Below, in pieces: positions 21,960 through 33,399 of a stretch of 64,000 bases of DNA. The stretch is from Diphasiastrum complanatum (lineage: Eukaryota > Streptophyta > Lycopodiopsida > Lycopodiales > Lycopodiaceae), in contig CM055098.1 of the NCBI GenBank assembly GCA_029204225.1, positions 47,092,191-47,156,190 of the forward strand, in the 5' to 3' direction. Under the pieces are notes generated by a model. It did not search any database, was not told the DNA's origin, and saw nothing but the letters and a program-made list of their open reading frames with translations. Both the position numbers and the translations under genes were made by a program. The first letter of the stretch is position 1; each line of letters begins with the position of its first letter.

Positions 21960-24900
21960 TCTGACATAAATGAGCGACTGAGGCTCAATCTGAGGAAATC
22001 TTACTGCCACCATAAGTTTGTACCCTCACCAGATAGACAGCTAGTAGACATTGACAAGTCAATGAGCATCCAAATGACTACTTTGTTTCTGACATAGCAA
22101 ATGCACAACCACATAAAACTCCGACTCAGATCTAGACTCCCGTGACAAGGTAACATGCAAGCCCACACACACTCATGCAAACCAACACAAATGATAAAGT
22201 GTCAAATACATGACCAAGGCCTGCCCATAAGTGGTATCCTGTCGTACCAACACCTGTCACCTACAGATCCGTTGCTACAACACTAGTCATCAAATCAGGT
22301 CTCCAACCATGGCTCGCACCTGTAACAAGATGCTCTCACGTCCAAGCATATCCAACTGTCCAATAAGTCCTAAAAGTTGATCCCCATCCATTCCCCATGC
22401 TCCAAACACAAGAGTCTACCAAGGACTCAATGAATGAATGTGTACAAACCTCACCATAGGCTATACCTGAGTAGCTCACCTATCTCCTAGAGATACTGAT
22501 GATGATTTGCCTCTCCTACATCTCATGCAGGCTCAACTTCCCATGCTTGATGTTTCCAACTCTGGTTTGACCAGTATATAGGCCTCCTACCAAGGAGCCT
22601 ATCTCATCAACACTGTATTCATCATAGCATCCAAGCCAAAGCAAATGCAAACTAGATCCACTATCGTGATGAACAACTCACCCACGATCCATAGCATATA
22701 AGGTAGGATAGCTCCAAAACCCTATACCATGTACCATCTGATTACCAAGTATCCATTACCCACTGATAGCTCCCCAAGAATCTGTCCACCTATATTGCAA
22801 CTAGACTCCAATTGGATCTAACCAGAAACTGCATCCTACTTACCAAATAATGATGGATAGAAACAACATGTGATGCCAACCTGGAGACTACCGTGCACAT
22901 AACCATGTAGCTCACCTGATCACTCGCCAAAGTATCAATTGTCACTCCTTGAGCAACCATCTCCATCCCTGCTAGCTCACAACCATGGGCATGCTGGATC
23001 CACATCACCCTGTAATGCACTCCATGCCCTTAGGATATGTACCACCCCAGGTACACTCCATGCCACCTACCTCCAAGTAGGCATGACCCATCCCTAGGTC
23101 ATCACATGATGCACCAGCTGAAGAACATCGTCCATACATCAAATGATATATCATACATGAGCAATTGTAGCATCTCCCTGAGTGCCACCCCAATGGACTC
23201 GTCATCCACATACTATGCTCACCTGATGTCTTCGATCTTGGTCACCATCTTGCTAGACAAGCCGAACTCCAAAGCATCACCTGCTCCACCTGGCTCCTAG
23301 CATCTGCTCGCTCTCCCTGGCTATGTGCCACCCGACACCATGCCAACGCAAGCATATCCCTGATTCGCCGCTCATGGGATCTCGAGACCACTGTCTCCCT
23401 GATCATACTGAGGTATATGGCTCTGAGTGACTTCCTCTAGGCTTCCCCATGATCTCACCACCTGAGAATCTGCACCATGAAAATTCCAACACATGTGCCA
23501 AGTCTAGACTCCTGCAAATACTGCCAAATGCATGAAAGCTATAGATAGCTTATCCACGCCCGTGATGGTAGATGTCTCCCCATCGATGCCAATGTCCAAA
23601 ACTGGCCCCCTACTGTAATGCCAACCTATACTCCCAAATGAGCACATCATGAATTCATCGCCATCAATGTCCCCTCTTGTAGAGATCGCTAGCAAAACAC
23701 CCATCATGGTGCTTGCCCTCCGATCACACCCCGTGCGATCTCCATCAGCTCTCCAATCTAGAGCTGGCTCTCAAAGCTTCATGCTTTGCCCATTTGTGTT
23801 TGTAGCATCCTGATTCCATCATGAATCCCACTTGTAAGTCTTTTCCATCAAAAGACTGAAGTCCAATATGAGATAGCTGCCCCCTGATGGTCATCCCATG
23901 TCATCATGCAGTGCTATCTCTACTAGGTATTCCAATGCCATCCCTGATCACAAAGATCTGAGCATCTACCCTGTAGTGCCCATCTGTATTCCCCCAAGCT
24001 AGCTCCAAGCTGCTCTTGTGAATGGTTCCAAACCACTCCCTGAGAATACACTGAGATGTGAACTCCAAGGCCACCATCAAGTCCCTCACATGATTGTGCA
24101 TGCCAATATCCCTCCAAATTACCTTGTGAGATCTTCCACGGCCCAAACCAAACGATCTGCACCCTGCTATCACTGGAGTCTGCATCCCTGATGAAATCAT
24201 GATATGGAAAATTGACTTGACTTATCCAAACTGGCAGTTGAAGTGTATCTCCTCGATGACAAACCTGATACACTGCTCCACAACTACAATGACTTGATCA
24301 AAATTGACTTATCGACTGCAAAACCGCAAAATCATCACACTCACTACTCATCAAGAGTCTCCAAAGTGTGATTATTGACTCATTCTTCATCCTATGCGTG
24401 TCCCACACACAGCTCGTCCAATGCAAGTCTGCTATCTTGCCCAATGGCTTCCAACTGGCACCACCTCATACTTCCATCACCTGTGACCGCCAATATGTGT
24501 GTACCTCCAAGCTAGCCCATGTTTATCTCTGAAAGAGAAATTTTCAAGCTACAGATGCGTGTGTCAATGCATCTATCACCTGATTCGACAATGCCACTGC
24601 CGATCATACCTGTGAGCGCGTTCCTCCAAAATGCCACCTAACGTTGGTTGGTTTGAACCCCAAGAGTTGAACTTGATTACGAGAATTTTTCACCCATAAT
24701 CGGCATACCATGCCTACCTCTCACCTATGATTGCTTGCCCTCTCAAAACTATTGCCAATGATGAGTAATCATGCCGCCAAACTGCACTTTCGTCGCCAAA
24801 ACTAGCTTTCTCCACACAATTTCGCTACCATTCACTCTAATACTGCATTTACCGCTTCCAAATACCTTGTTACCCTATTAGAAGTAAGCAATAATGATTT

Positions 24901-26350
24901 TGAAGCGATAATGCCTCATTGTACTGCCCTGTAGCAGGTTTCACCGGCCAAAAATTGTCCCGAATTTGGCCCTACGGTACCCTAATGGTGAATGTAGCCC
25001 ATCACTAAGTCACCAGCACTCCGCTTGAATGGTGATGAAAACTCCTCAAAACGCATTTATCCCTGCTTTGTGATGTCACTCTGTCTACTGGCTTTGATTA
25101 GCCAGTTTTAGGGGTCATTTTGGCCCAAGGATGACCAAAATAGGTGCCCTCTAGCCAGAGATATGCCTCTCCAAAGATTGCCCTTGCAAAATGAACTAAT
25201 TCTTCACAAAGAAGATTTTTAATGAAGAAATCCCAAATATGGACTTCGGGTCTCTTTCAGTATTTCAAACTGAAATTTTTTATTGAAATTGAAGGCCCAA
25301 TGGCCCTTCGGACCCCTTCAACCTTTCATGAGCCCTTTATCTCACCATCCAATGGTGGTTCACCATCCAAAGGCTCACAATACTCCTCAAGTATTTGATA
25401 TCAGCCGTCAATCTTGATGCAGCCTCATCCTATGGCTCTGCCTACCCCTGCGCACCAAAGAACGTTCCTAGGTTCACTAGCACTCTCAATACGCTGGCAC
25501 TCCAATGGGGCTGGACGTGTGCGAGTGTTGTCCGCACTCCATCCTCCCTTCTTCCTCATCTTTGCAAGGTTTTTCTTGCTCCTTGCTATGGCAGCCACGA
25601 CTAAACATCGATCCATCTCCATTGCCTTTCCACGGCCACCCGCGGCCTCTTATAGCCATCTTCACAGTACCAGGGTGCCCTCCACTGGCCTTTTACAGCT
25701 CCAAAAATAGTTATGTGGAGAGAGAGAGAGAGATCCACGATTTTCCATGTAAAAACCCTAGTTTCAAAGAATAGAAGGATTTATTGGGCTTCACTCAGGC
25801 TTTCCCTGAGATTCAACTTACAACTTCTTACCTGCTGAGGTCGCCTCTGCCTTTCAAATGCAATTTATGGCAATCCAATTGATGCGGTATTGACTGCAAA
25901 CAAGCCAATTTTTCAAGAATTCCGTCAACACCCCATAAAACTGAAAATTTTCCAAATTTTTTCAATTTTGGACCAAATCTGTCTCTGTAAATTGCTATGG
26001 CTCTCTATCACTACTCGTTGCATAGCCATGCATGCCCCGTTGCGCCAAATAGCTGTCCACACAATGAATAACGTAGCCAACACCGATGATTTTTTTGAAA
26101 CCACCGAACTGCAAGTTTCTTTGTGAATTCTCCCCGAAATCCACCTATGACGATCGTTCTTATCTTCCCCTAAAATCTGATCGAAGGAACTTTGTTGTCT
26201 CCTGCCATCCGGACTGCCGATACCCCGTATAGAGTCCTCTCTCCTGAGACGCTTTGAGTGCTATTTCTCTTGGTGAAAGACACTATCCCATAGCTCCACC
26301 GGATCGTGCATACCTGCATCACCCTATAGCTCTGATACCAAGTTGAAATT
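21960..26350 (-). mobile_element. Possible non-coding (LARD-like) retroelement interior with primer site
   Basis: About 4.4 kb with strong strand bias (C over G on the plus strand), many CATG/CCACC words and no frame resembling gag, pol or a host protein. At 26330-26350 the minus strand reads AAATTTCA|ACTTGGTATCAGAGC, a copia-type LTR end plus primer site. About 90 bp of LTR-like sequence follow on the outer side before copia integrase sequence begins at about 26438. The arrangement suggests a minus-strand element with a long non-coding interior and a truncated 5' LTR. I could not find its 3' LTR. It may instead be decayed genic or satellite DNA. Confidence 0.4.
26333..26346 (-). other. Copia-type primer-binding site
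   Basis: TTGGTATCAGAGCT on the minus strand, matching the initiator-Met site. It is the main support for the element called at 21960-26350. Confidence 0.65.
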
Positions 26351-26437
26351 TCGATAGAATCTAGTACAGTATGTAGATCACATCACAAAATCACCATAGC
26401 CACTCCTCACAAGCTCTCAAAGATGGCACATCAAAAG

Positions 26438-27780
26438 TTAATAGACTACTCCCTCTGTCACTGGTGGCAAATCATAGTACTGCCTCTCCAGAGCCTCATA
26501 GCTGACAGGATTGTCATTGGCTATTGTCTTGCTCTCATCAAATATGACATCTCTCACTGTTTTCACATTGTTTGTGTCTATCATGTAGACTCTATAGTAT
26601 GACAAATTATTGTCATAACCTACCAGAAATCCCTGCTCGGTTTTCTCATCAAGCTTCTTTTAAAGCTTATCAGGAATATGTGCATAAGCTGCACAGCCAA
26701 AGATTTTGACGTTGGATGTATGCGGTTGTAGCTACTGCTTCAACCCACAATAACCTTGGAGCCTTCGAGTAGGCCATCATGCATCTGACAACTTCCATCA
26801 GGGTCCTATTCTTTCTTTCTGCAACACCGCTGTGCTGCGGTGTATAGGTTGCAGTCCTTCTGTGAATGATGCCATGATCATTGCAAAAGTCAGTGAAGCG
26901 ATTCGAGATGTATTCGCCACCTCGATCTGTCCTGATCTGTTTCACTTTGTTGCTTGTACATCTCTCAGTCCAATTCACGTATTCTATGAATTTATCAAAT
27001 GCTTCAGATTTATTCTGAATAAAGTACACTCTGACAAATTTACTATAATCATCAATGAAGGTTATATAATATTTTGAGCCTCCTACTGAGATCACATTGA
27101 AAAGCCCACAAATGTTAGAGTGCACTAGCTCCAGAATCTTGGTTGTTCTGTAGGAGTCTTTGACAAACGGTGTGCGTGACATCTTACCCTTCAGACATGC
27201 ATCACAGGTGGTCGAATTGGTTGCATTTGAGTTGCTGACCCCTGTTATCGCTCCATGATGGCTTGCTTGATAAAGTGCCATTGAGTTTATGTGGCATATT
27301 CTCATGTGCCACAGAGTGTCTCGCAAATCATTATGAGTCTGATGTACTTGATCTGCAGGCAGGCGTACCTTCAGATGATATAGATTTCCTTTCCTTCTGC
27401 CTTGAGTGATCAGGGTACTGGTACTGGCACTAGCATCGACCACGTTGCATGCATTACCATCCCATCGCAAGCTCTGTAGCTGATTGTGGAGGTGCATAAT
27501 CGATGTGGTTGTCCTCACTTCGTACTTCTGCTTTAGTTTCTCCCACACTTCATGTTTGCTTTCGCAATATTCAATATGCATGAGGATTTCTTCATTTATG
27601 GAGGATACGATGATCGCCATTGCACGTTCATCCTTCCTTATCCATTCTACTCTCCTTGGGTCTTCTTTTGGAGGCTTTTGTTCTGTGAGATCGGTCACTG
27701 ACCATATCTCTTTACCTTTTAGTAGCATTTTTTATCTTGAACTTCCATACGCGATAATTTGATTCAATTGCAAGACCAAG
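26438..27780 (-). pseudogene. Ty1/copia deletion derivative: gag N-terminus fused to protease tail and integrase
   Basis: From 27780 the minus strand reads NYRVWKFKI; an extra A in a run at about 27727-27732 shifts the frame, after which MLLKGKEIWSVTDL continues gag to LHNQLQSLRWDG (about 27440). There it jumps to NACNVVDAS..., the end of protease, so the zinc knuckle and protease core are deleted. The GAG-pre-integrase zinc segment and integrase core follow: H...C..C (CDACLKGKMSRTPF), D (VHSNICG has Asn instead of the usual Asp), D (IRTDRGGEY) and E (VAERKNRT). After the open frame ends at 26670 the integrase C-terminus continues in another frame (KIFGCAAYAHIPDKL, GYDNNLSYYRVY) to about 26440. 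Family as at 36186-39777. Confidence 0.85.
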
Positions 27781-28279
27781 ATACGCAACTATCAACAATC
27801 ACAAAAATTGCAGCAATCAGTCAAACAAACAAATGTAGTGCAAGAATCACAATTGGAAGAACATAATGTATTTTGTATTTTTGTTTTTCTTTCAGAGTGA
27901 GTCAACAGTGTCTCACACGTTGGCAGCCTGATGCTCCTCTTACATTTTTTTATCTCCTCCTTGCAGATCTCTATCCATCTTCAAACGTTCTATTGAATTT
28001 TTAATCTATACTTATGTCCCACCAGGTGAGATTTTAAGATAGATTAATTGATCATTACAAGAGAGGTTTACGCTAAATCATTGGCTAACTATGTTTCTCT
28101 CGCAATGTCACTTTTGCGGCTGAGCTTGACCATTTAAACTTTTATGTCTGATGAGCTATGATCCCGATACTTCGAGTTGCCCGACTATTCGTTTTGCTTG
28201 ACGTCTATCTTCAGCTTTTGGTTGGGGGTCTGACAATTCGGTGTTGACGACTGCCGATATGTCAGCTCCTTCGGGGAAT

Positions 28280-28671
28280 GCCGGAGAATGGTTGCATAAG
28301 CTCACCATCTCCAACACTTCCTAAGCACACGGTTTTGGCCCGCTATTTATTGTCTTGTGCAAATCTGACTTGTATTTCTTTACATTAATTTGGATCAATT
28401 ACTTACTGTCTTGGTTTTGCATTTAGAGTCTTTGTCAGAATTGTATGTTTTGCTATTTCATTTTGTCTGATTCTCTTATTGCTTTGTTTGATTATTTGTT
28501 CTTCATCTCACACATAAACATAATTAAGCTCTGTTTTGTGTTCATCTATTGTGTAGTAGTGCATGCACCAAGGGAATCAATCGACCACTGTTGTCGTGCG
28601 GTAGTAGGATTGCTTCGATCCGATTGTTCGACCCATCCATCACGAATTCATATTTCATATTTCCTCAACAT
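28280..28671 (+). repeat. LTR 3' part with degenerate primer site after it
   Basis: The block CACGGTTTTGGCCCGCTAT...TTGTCTTGTGC (about 28327-28360) and TTTCATTTTGTCTGATTCT match, in order, the LTRs at 39778, 46911-47455 and 53404-54482. It ends CCTCAACA at 28671, followed by TGGTATGAGTG, a weak copia primer site. This LTR fragment lies in sequence just 5' of a VPS53 exon, apparently within an intron. Its start is not defined. Confidence 0.5.
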
Positions 28672-28795
28672 GGTATGAGTGTAAGCCAAGTGCCACTCTC
28701 ATCCAATGATCCAAAGTGTTTTAAATGTTGGATCATAATATATTCATATCAATGTAACATTCTTCTTGTACACCCTTGGCTAATGGTATATTGAG

Positions 28796-29661
28796 GGTGC
28801 TCGTGAGATAGGGAAGGCTGAAGCTCTCTTGAAGGTGTCTTTCTCACTGTTGCTCAAAACATAAGTGAATGACTTGTTATGATCGGGGTCTGTTTCTTTG
28901 AATTCGGTTATATTGAAAAAGCACTATGTGTGTGCTGGCTTGTTCTCTGTGATCATTTTTTCAAAAACAATCTTGGCTAGGCACATATCTAGCATCATCG
29001 ATACTGTATCCTGTTTAATATGTGCCGGTCTTATTGCACATCAACCATTTGTTCCAGGTATAAAAGCTGTTTACTGATAAATGACAGGTTATTTTATCTC
29101 CGCTAGAATCCATAGCAGACACTTATCATGCGTTGTTACCAGAAGGGACATCTGCTGATTTTCAGAGAATACTTGATTTGAAGGTATTTGTGCCACAGCT
29201 TCTTGTCCTTCACTAGCTGATTGAACAATAAAGCATGCTTTGAATAATGCTTTCATGTCAGATAAAGGAAATAATTTTCATGGTTTTGCAAGCAGACCAG
29301 TTTTGAATGCAACTGTTTGATGAATCTGCAGGGCCTGAAGAAACCTGAGCAACAGCCTCTATTAGATAATTTGAACAGGCGAGGTGCAGGTGTCATGATC
29401 CCTGCAAGTCCTCCAACCACTGCTTCTGTTTCCTCCTCACTATCAACACCAGTGGCACATTCGCTAGCCAATGCTGCAAGCAGGGAGGCAAGGGAGGCTA
29501 TGATGTCCCGAGCTGCTGCTCTTGGAAGGGGTGCCATGGATCAATCATTAGCAGCAGCAGTGTCGAGCACTGGTCTTAAACGCATCTTTGCTTTGGCAGA
29601 ATCTGCAAAAGAAGGAGCTGTGCGAAAAGAAGGCGCCTTTCGAAAGCTCTTTAATACCTGA
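28796..29661 (+). CDS. VPS53: 3' end of VPS53, GARP/EARP tethering complex subunit (three terminal exons)
   Basis: Three exons join in phase 0: 28796-28834 (GAREIGKAEALLK, donor GTGTCT; start by AG at 28794-28795, least certain), 29088-29183 (begins VILSPLESIADTY, ends FQRILDLK, donor GTATTT) and 29332-29661 (begins GLKKPEQQPLLDNL, stop TGA 29659-29661). The joined text LL-P..T..FQ.IL..KGLK..EQ..LL..L matches the C-terminal end of VPS53 known from animals and plants (HIT1 in Arabidopsis). VPS53 with VPS51, VPS52 and VPS54 tethers endosome-derived vesicles at the trans-Golgi. The last exon continues with an Ala/Ser-rich tail (ANAASREAREAMMSRAAALG) and ends KEGAFRKLFNT. Earlier exons are not found between 27.8 and 28.8 kb; retroelement sequence lies there, so the gene probably has large repeat-filled introns or is a truncated copy. 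The three exons have no internal stops. Confidence 0.8.
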
Positions 29662-30225
29662 AAATCTTGTTACAGCTCTCACTGGAAGGAGTGTTAGCGA
29701 TGAAGCTGTACTCTGGCATGAGAAAATCAGTGCAGAGAGAATTTCCGTATTTGCCTGGAAGCTATAACAATAAGGAGAAAGAGACTGTAAATTGACGTGT
29801 GTAGATTGAAGTCTTCTGCGCATTCAGCTGTGGAGGTTGATCCCTTAAATGAAGAGTGTTTGTTCTTGTATGAATGTTGGCTTAGCTTTAAACCAAGCAT
29901 TTGGGCAATAGGTGTCCTTCAAGATTATCCGAGTTTCAGCATTATAAATTTGAGAATTTTATTGTTAGCTTTCTAGGCATAGTATACAGACATGTCTCTA
30001 GGAAACGTTAGAGCTTTAGCTCCATTTGTTCAGAGAACAATTGTGGGGGCTTGCCCTACTTCTGGATTAACAGATATATACCTCCTTCCAAGTGTGATCC
30101 AATATGCACTTGGAAAGTGGACCACAGGAATCATTGTCACTGCAGAAATTTTCCAGAAATGCTTATTTGCAGAATTAAGAGCACATATTTGTCACATGGT
30201 AACATGTTATGCTGAACATGCGAAT
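29662..30225 (+). other. VPS53 3' flank, probable 3' UTR
   Basis: No gene. The open stretch from 29992 encodes nothing recognisable. No strong AATAAA was seen close to the stop; AATAAG at 29769-29774 is a weak candidate poly(A) signal. The left target duplication of the MITE is at 30218-30225. Confidence 0.4.
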
Positions 30226-30819
30226 CATAGAATTAATGAACCGTGGGCGGTTCACCACGGTTCTGAGAACCGTATTTTTGCCCAGAACCGTGGTGAACCG
30301 TGTAGCTATTAATTAATTAATTAATTTTTTATTTTAAACATGCTTTTACGTTCTTTCTCAGCCAGCCAGCTTAACATCACTGCAAAATCCAAAGGAAGGG
30401 ATAGTAAATTGGACATACTCGACGATAAACATCCTCCAAGCCGTTATGTTGACACTAAATGAAGAAGTTTCATTCTTCATTTAGTGTATGAAGCCTGACT
30501 GCAATCTAGACTGCTGCTTCAGGGGCGATCCCCATGGATTTAAAAACATTGAGCTTATTTTATTTTTTAAGTGGGTCATAGATGCTTCACTTACTGTCTG
30601 TGATCATCCGCAACAAAAATTCAATTCGTAACAGCATTTCTGAAATCGGGCAACAACCCTGGAAAGAGCAATCACCTAAGATGAGGGAGCACTGAGGGGT
30701 TTTGGGGGGAAATAAAGTGATTAATTACTTAATTAATTATTTAGATGAACCGTGGTACGGTTCCTTCCACGGTTCCAGAACCCACGGTTCCCAGAACCCT
30801 GGGAACCGTGGGTTCTATG
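30226..30819. mobile_element. hAT-like MITE, 594 bp, with 8-bp target duplication
   Basis: ATGCGAAT is duplicated at 30218-30225 and 30820-30827. Between them the element starts CATAGAA and ends TTCTATG (terminal inverted repeat). Both subterminal zones are full of direct and inverted copies of GAACCGTGG: 30237-30302 (with GGTTCACCACGGTTCTG facing CAGAACCGTGGTGAACC) and 30745-30813. Next inward, both sides have TTAATTAATTAA tracts. There is no transposase frame. An 8-bp duplication with short inverted ends and dense subterminal repeats fits a non-autonomous hAT element. It lies about 560 bp downstream of the VPS53 stop. Open frames inside it are artefacts. Confidence 0.8.
30452..30487. repeat. 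Perfect 15-bp stem, 6-base loop hairpin inside the MITE
   Basis: ACACTAAATGAAGAA (30452-30466), loop GTTTCA, then the exact reverse complement at 30473-30487. It is too short for a typical plant miRNA precursor on its own. Confidence 0.9.
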
Positions 30820-30827
30820 ATGCGAAT

Positions 30828-31640
30828 CCCCATGGTTGCACATGTGTTGGATAGTGGTTCTTCTCCAGGGGTATCTAGGGATCATTGCATGGGTATGGGA
30901 TGGATATTCTCACTATTCAAGCTGGAGCCAAATTTCCACCCATTTCAACTGTCAGTCTCAAGGCTCAAATTCTGCTATGCATATCATCCTTGGTTCCTGC
31001 TAAAATCTAATATATTTGCATTGGACCATTCAGGGGTTTTAACCTGGGTTGGCATGCCCATGCCCAAAAGTCGAGTTGTTGACCACCATGCTACGAATCC
31101 TTGAACGTTGAAGATCAACCCCCCCATCCCAAGAGTTGTTTTTCTGACACCCATATCAGAAATAAAATTTGCGTTCTGGGGCAACGTTCCGGGTCAAAAC
31201 CTGAAACGCGTTCCGAAATGAGGCATGCATCTATAATATATATATATATATACACATATACACACTAGTGGGTTAGCTCGTCGTTGACAAGCAGCCGACA
31301 ATTTGGGTGGTGGCTTGTGGTCGAGACATGTGGATGATCCTCAGAGCGGGCGATTGATGATCTACTTAGCCATCCTCTCCCTCCTCGTGGTTTGTGGCAC
31401 AACATTCTTTTCATTTTCAATTTTTTTTGCGAGATGACGCATTGCACGTGCCCCTCCATATTGTCGAGAGAGTGGAAAATGTAAAGGGGGGTTGTGCCTT
31501 GGCCCATCTCCCTCCCCACCCCCCCCCAAAAAAAAAATGGGGGGTGGGGGAATGTAGCCCTGTCCCCCACCCTAAAAAAAAAGAATGTGTAGGGAGGATA
31601 AATCCTCCCCCTGCTCCCACGCCACCTCCAACCCCCCATT
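30828..31640. other. No gene seen; AT microsatellite and homopolymer patches
   Basis: An (AT)n run lies at 31236-31251. At 31510-31580 there are adjoining C9-, A10- and G-rich runs, which open long spurious frames on both strands. Nothing else is recognisable. Confidence 0.6.
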
Positions 31641-33390
31641 TAGAATCTTATGATTCGCCAATCATAATTTACAGGATTCCAAAACCATACTTCATCATTG
31701 AAAGATACTGTAGTATATGCATAACATACCACTCGAGAAATATAAGAAACATTCTGAAATCTTATCCACAAGTAAAATTACTGGATTCTAAAAACATTCT
31801 TCCAACCAAATTCTTAACCAGATTCTGAGTTCCAAATTCTACAATTAAGCAAATAATTAAAGACTATTAAACATCCATCTTTTACAATATAAACTTTATA
31901 CAATCACCTAGAACAACAACTAGAGATTACAAAGTTCTACTGAATTCCAATTGAATTCAGTAAATATCCTTGATATTAGTTAGACTCTGAGATCCAATAT
32001 GAGACAATCAATAACTTAGGATATTTCTCCTTCTAGAAATATTCTATATCAAGAATCTTCTATATTCCATGCACCCAATTCTCATAGATGAATCCTGATG
32101 ACTCAAATCACGTGTCTTATAAGCATTATAGATAAAAATAAACAGTTCCCGGTGAATTCTCTTCACAATGCTTTTCAACCAATTAACTTCTAAACATGAG
32201 TAACCCAATTACTCAAGTCAATTGTAAATGATTCAGACATCTTATATATCTAGGTATTAAAACAGAAAGAATTATTAACCTGCAAGTAAATGTTCTGAAC
32301 ATTACTTGTTCATATGTCTATGCACACTGACTAGTTTAAGTATACGATATAAACTCAGTATATATGAAACACATAGTAGATCCACAAGATTATGATGTAC
32401 ATAAGCAACATATCCAACTATGTTCCTATACATAAACATAGGCTATAAACTGTAAAGGATTTCAGATCATTCAAGATCCAATCCATGTCCCTAAACTCTA
32501 AGAGATACTAATCAAACATGAACCAAAACATAAAATATGTTTGTTGTCCGTACAATTACAGTACCCTACTGTATTTCACATGTGTGAAACCGAAAATAGC
32601 AATAAATAAGCATTCTACACACAAGATTGCAAGATATCACCAAGATAGTGCACCAATGAGTAGTAGAACCCAAAGAGAACCATGTATAATGATGAAATGA
32701 GAGATAGAAGAGAGAAGATGTGTCTCTCCACGAGTTACATCCTTTTATAGAGTATCCAAACCCTATTTTGCCACTTGGCTTTCCCTCCAAAATGTAAACC
32801 CTACTATTTTTTGGTCTAGATTCAATGTACCCAAAGTTCAAATTTGAATCTCTCTCAAACTCGACTACCAACTTTCCCACACTTTCAAAAAGTGTTATTG
32901 AATGTATTTTAAACTAATATAACTTCAAAAAGTTTATCTCTAAGTCTAAAATGAGTTTTGGCCTCTTATTGACAACTAACCAAAATATGACTAAACTAGA
33001 CTAAACTAGTTGAAATCTCTCACACTCTCTCTTCAACTAGTTTTGGCATAGTTTTGACAATAGAACTTTGATCCAACTTCAGAATGATCTCCATCCTAAG
33101 TATAGATCTCCTTTCTAAGGTTCTAAAGTATCTTTCATAATTGATATAGAGAATAGTGTCCAAATTGGATGCTTCACTATTTCTTACATCAATTTTACAC
33201 ATCAAGACTAAAACATGAAGAACCAAATAGAATGTGAATGAAATGATTCCTCCATGTTTCAAACTTTGAGCTCTTTGGAAAATTACAACAACCAAACAAT
33301 AAATGTGAGTGATGACCATTTGCTTGCTTGTCTCCTCCAACTTTGTCCTTTCTTGATCTCAAGATTTTCTAGGTAAGTGTTGAAAGTTAA
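31641..33390 (-). repeat. AT-rich LTR-like region with TATA box, related to 44880-45125
   Basis: No coding sequence. The segment 32560-32760 on the minus strand matches 44910-45120 on the plus strand in order: TATAAAAG, CTCATTCAT-like block, ACATGGTTCTCT, GGGTTCTACTA, CATTGGTGCACTATA, GTGTGTAGAATG and CACATGTGTGAAA. In both copies the TATA box (minus 32741-32750; plus 44924-44931) precedes the shared transcribed-like block by about the same distance, as in the U3/R part of an LTR. Its borders are not defined. Confidence 0.5.
32741..32750 (-). promoter_or_regulatory. Putative LTR TATA box
   Basis: CTATAAAAGG on the minus strand, conserved as TTATAAAA at 44924-44931 in the second copy. Confidence 0.5.
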
Positions 33391-33399
33391 ATGAACGAT

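Noticed and set aside
25395-25774. Three overlapping plus-strand frames near 25.5 kb
   Set aside because: All three plus frames and one minus frame are open over the same C-rich stretch, with no motif; compositional.
30745-31104. Plus-strand frame of 119 codons starting in the MITE end
   Set aside because: It starts inside subterminal repeats and crosses the target duplication into flanking DNA; not a gene.
31265-31828. Open frames of 120-145 codons on both strands
   Set aside because: They run through C, A and G homopolymers; no domain, and open on both strands for compositional reasons.
33362-33380. Short similarity between 33362-33380 and 44828-44846 (TTTTCTAGG..AGTGTT)
   Set aside because: Only about 18 bases, flanks differ; probably chance.
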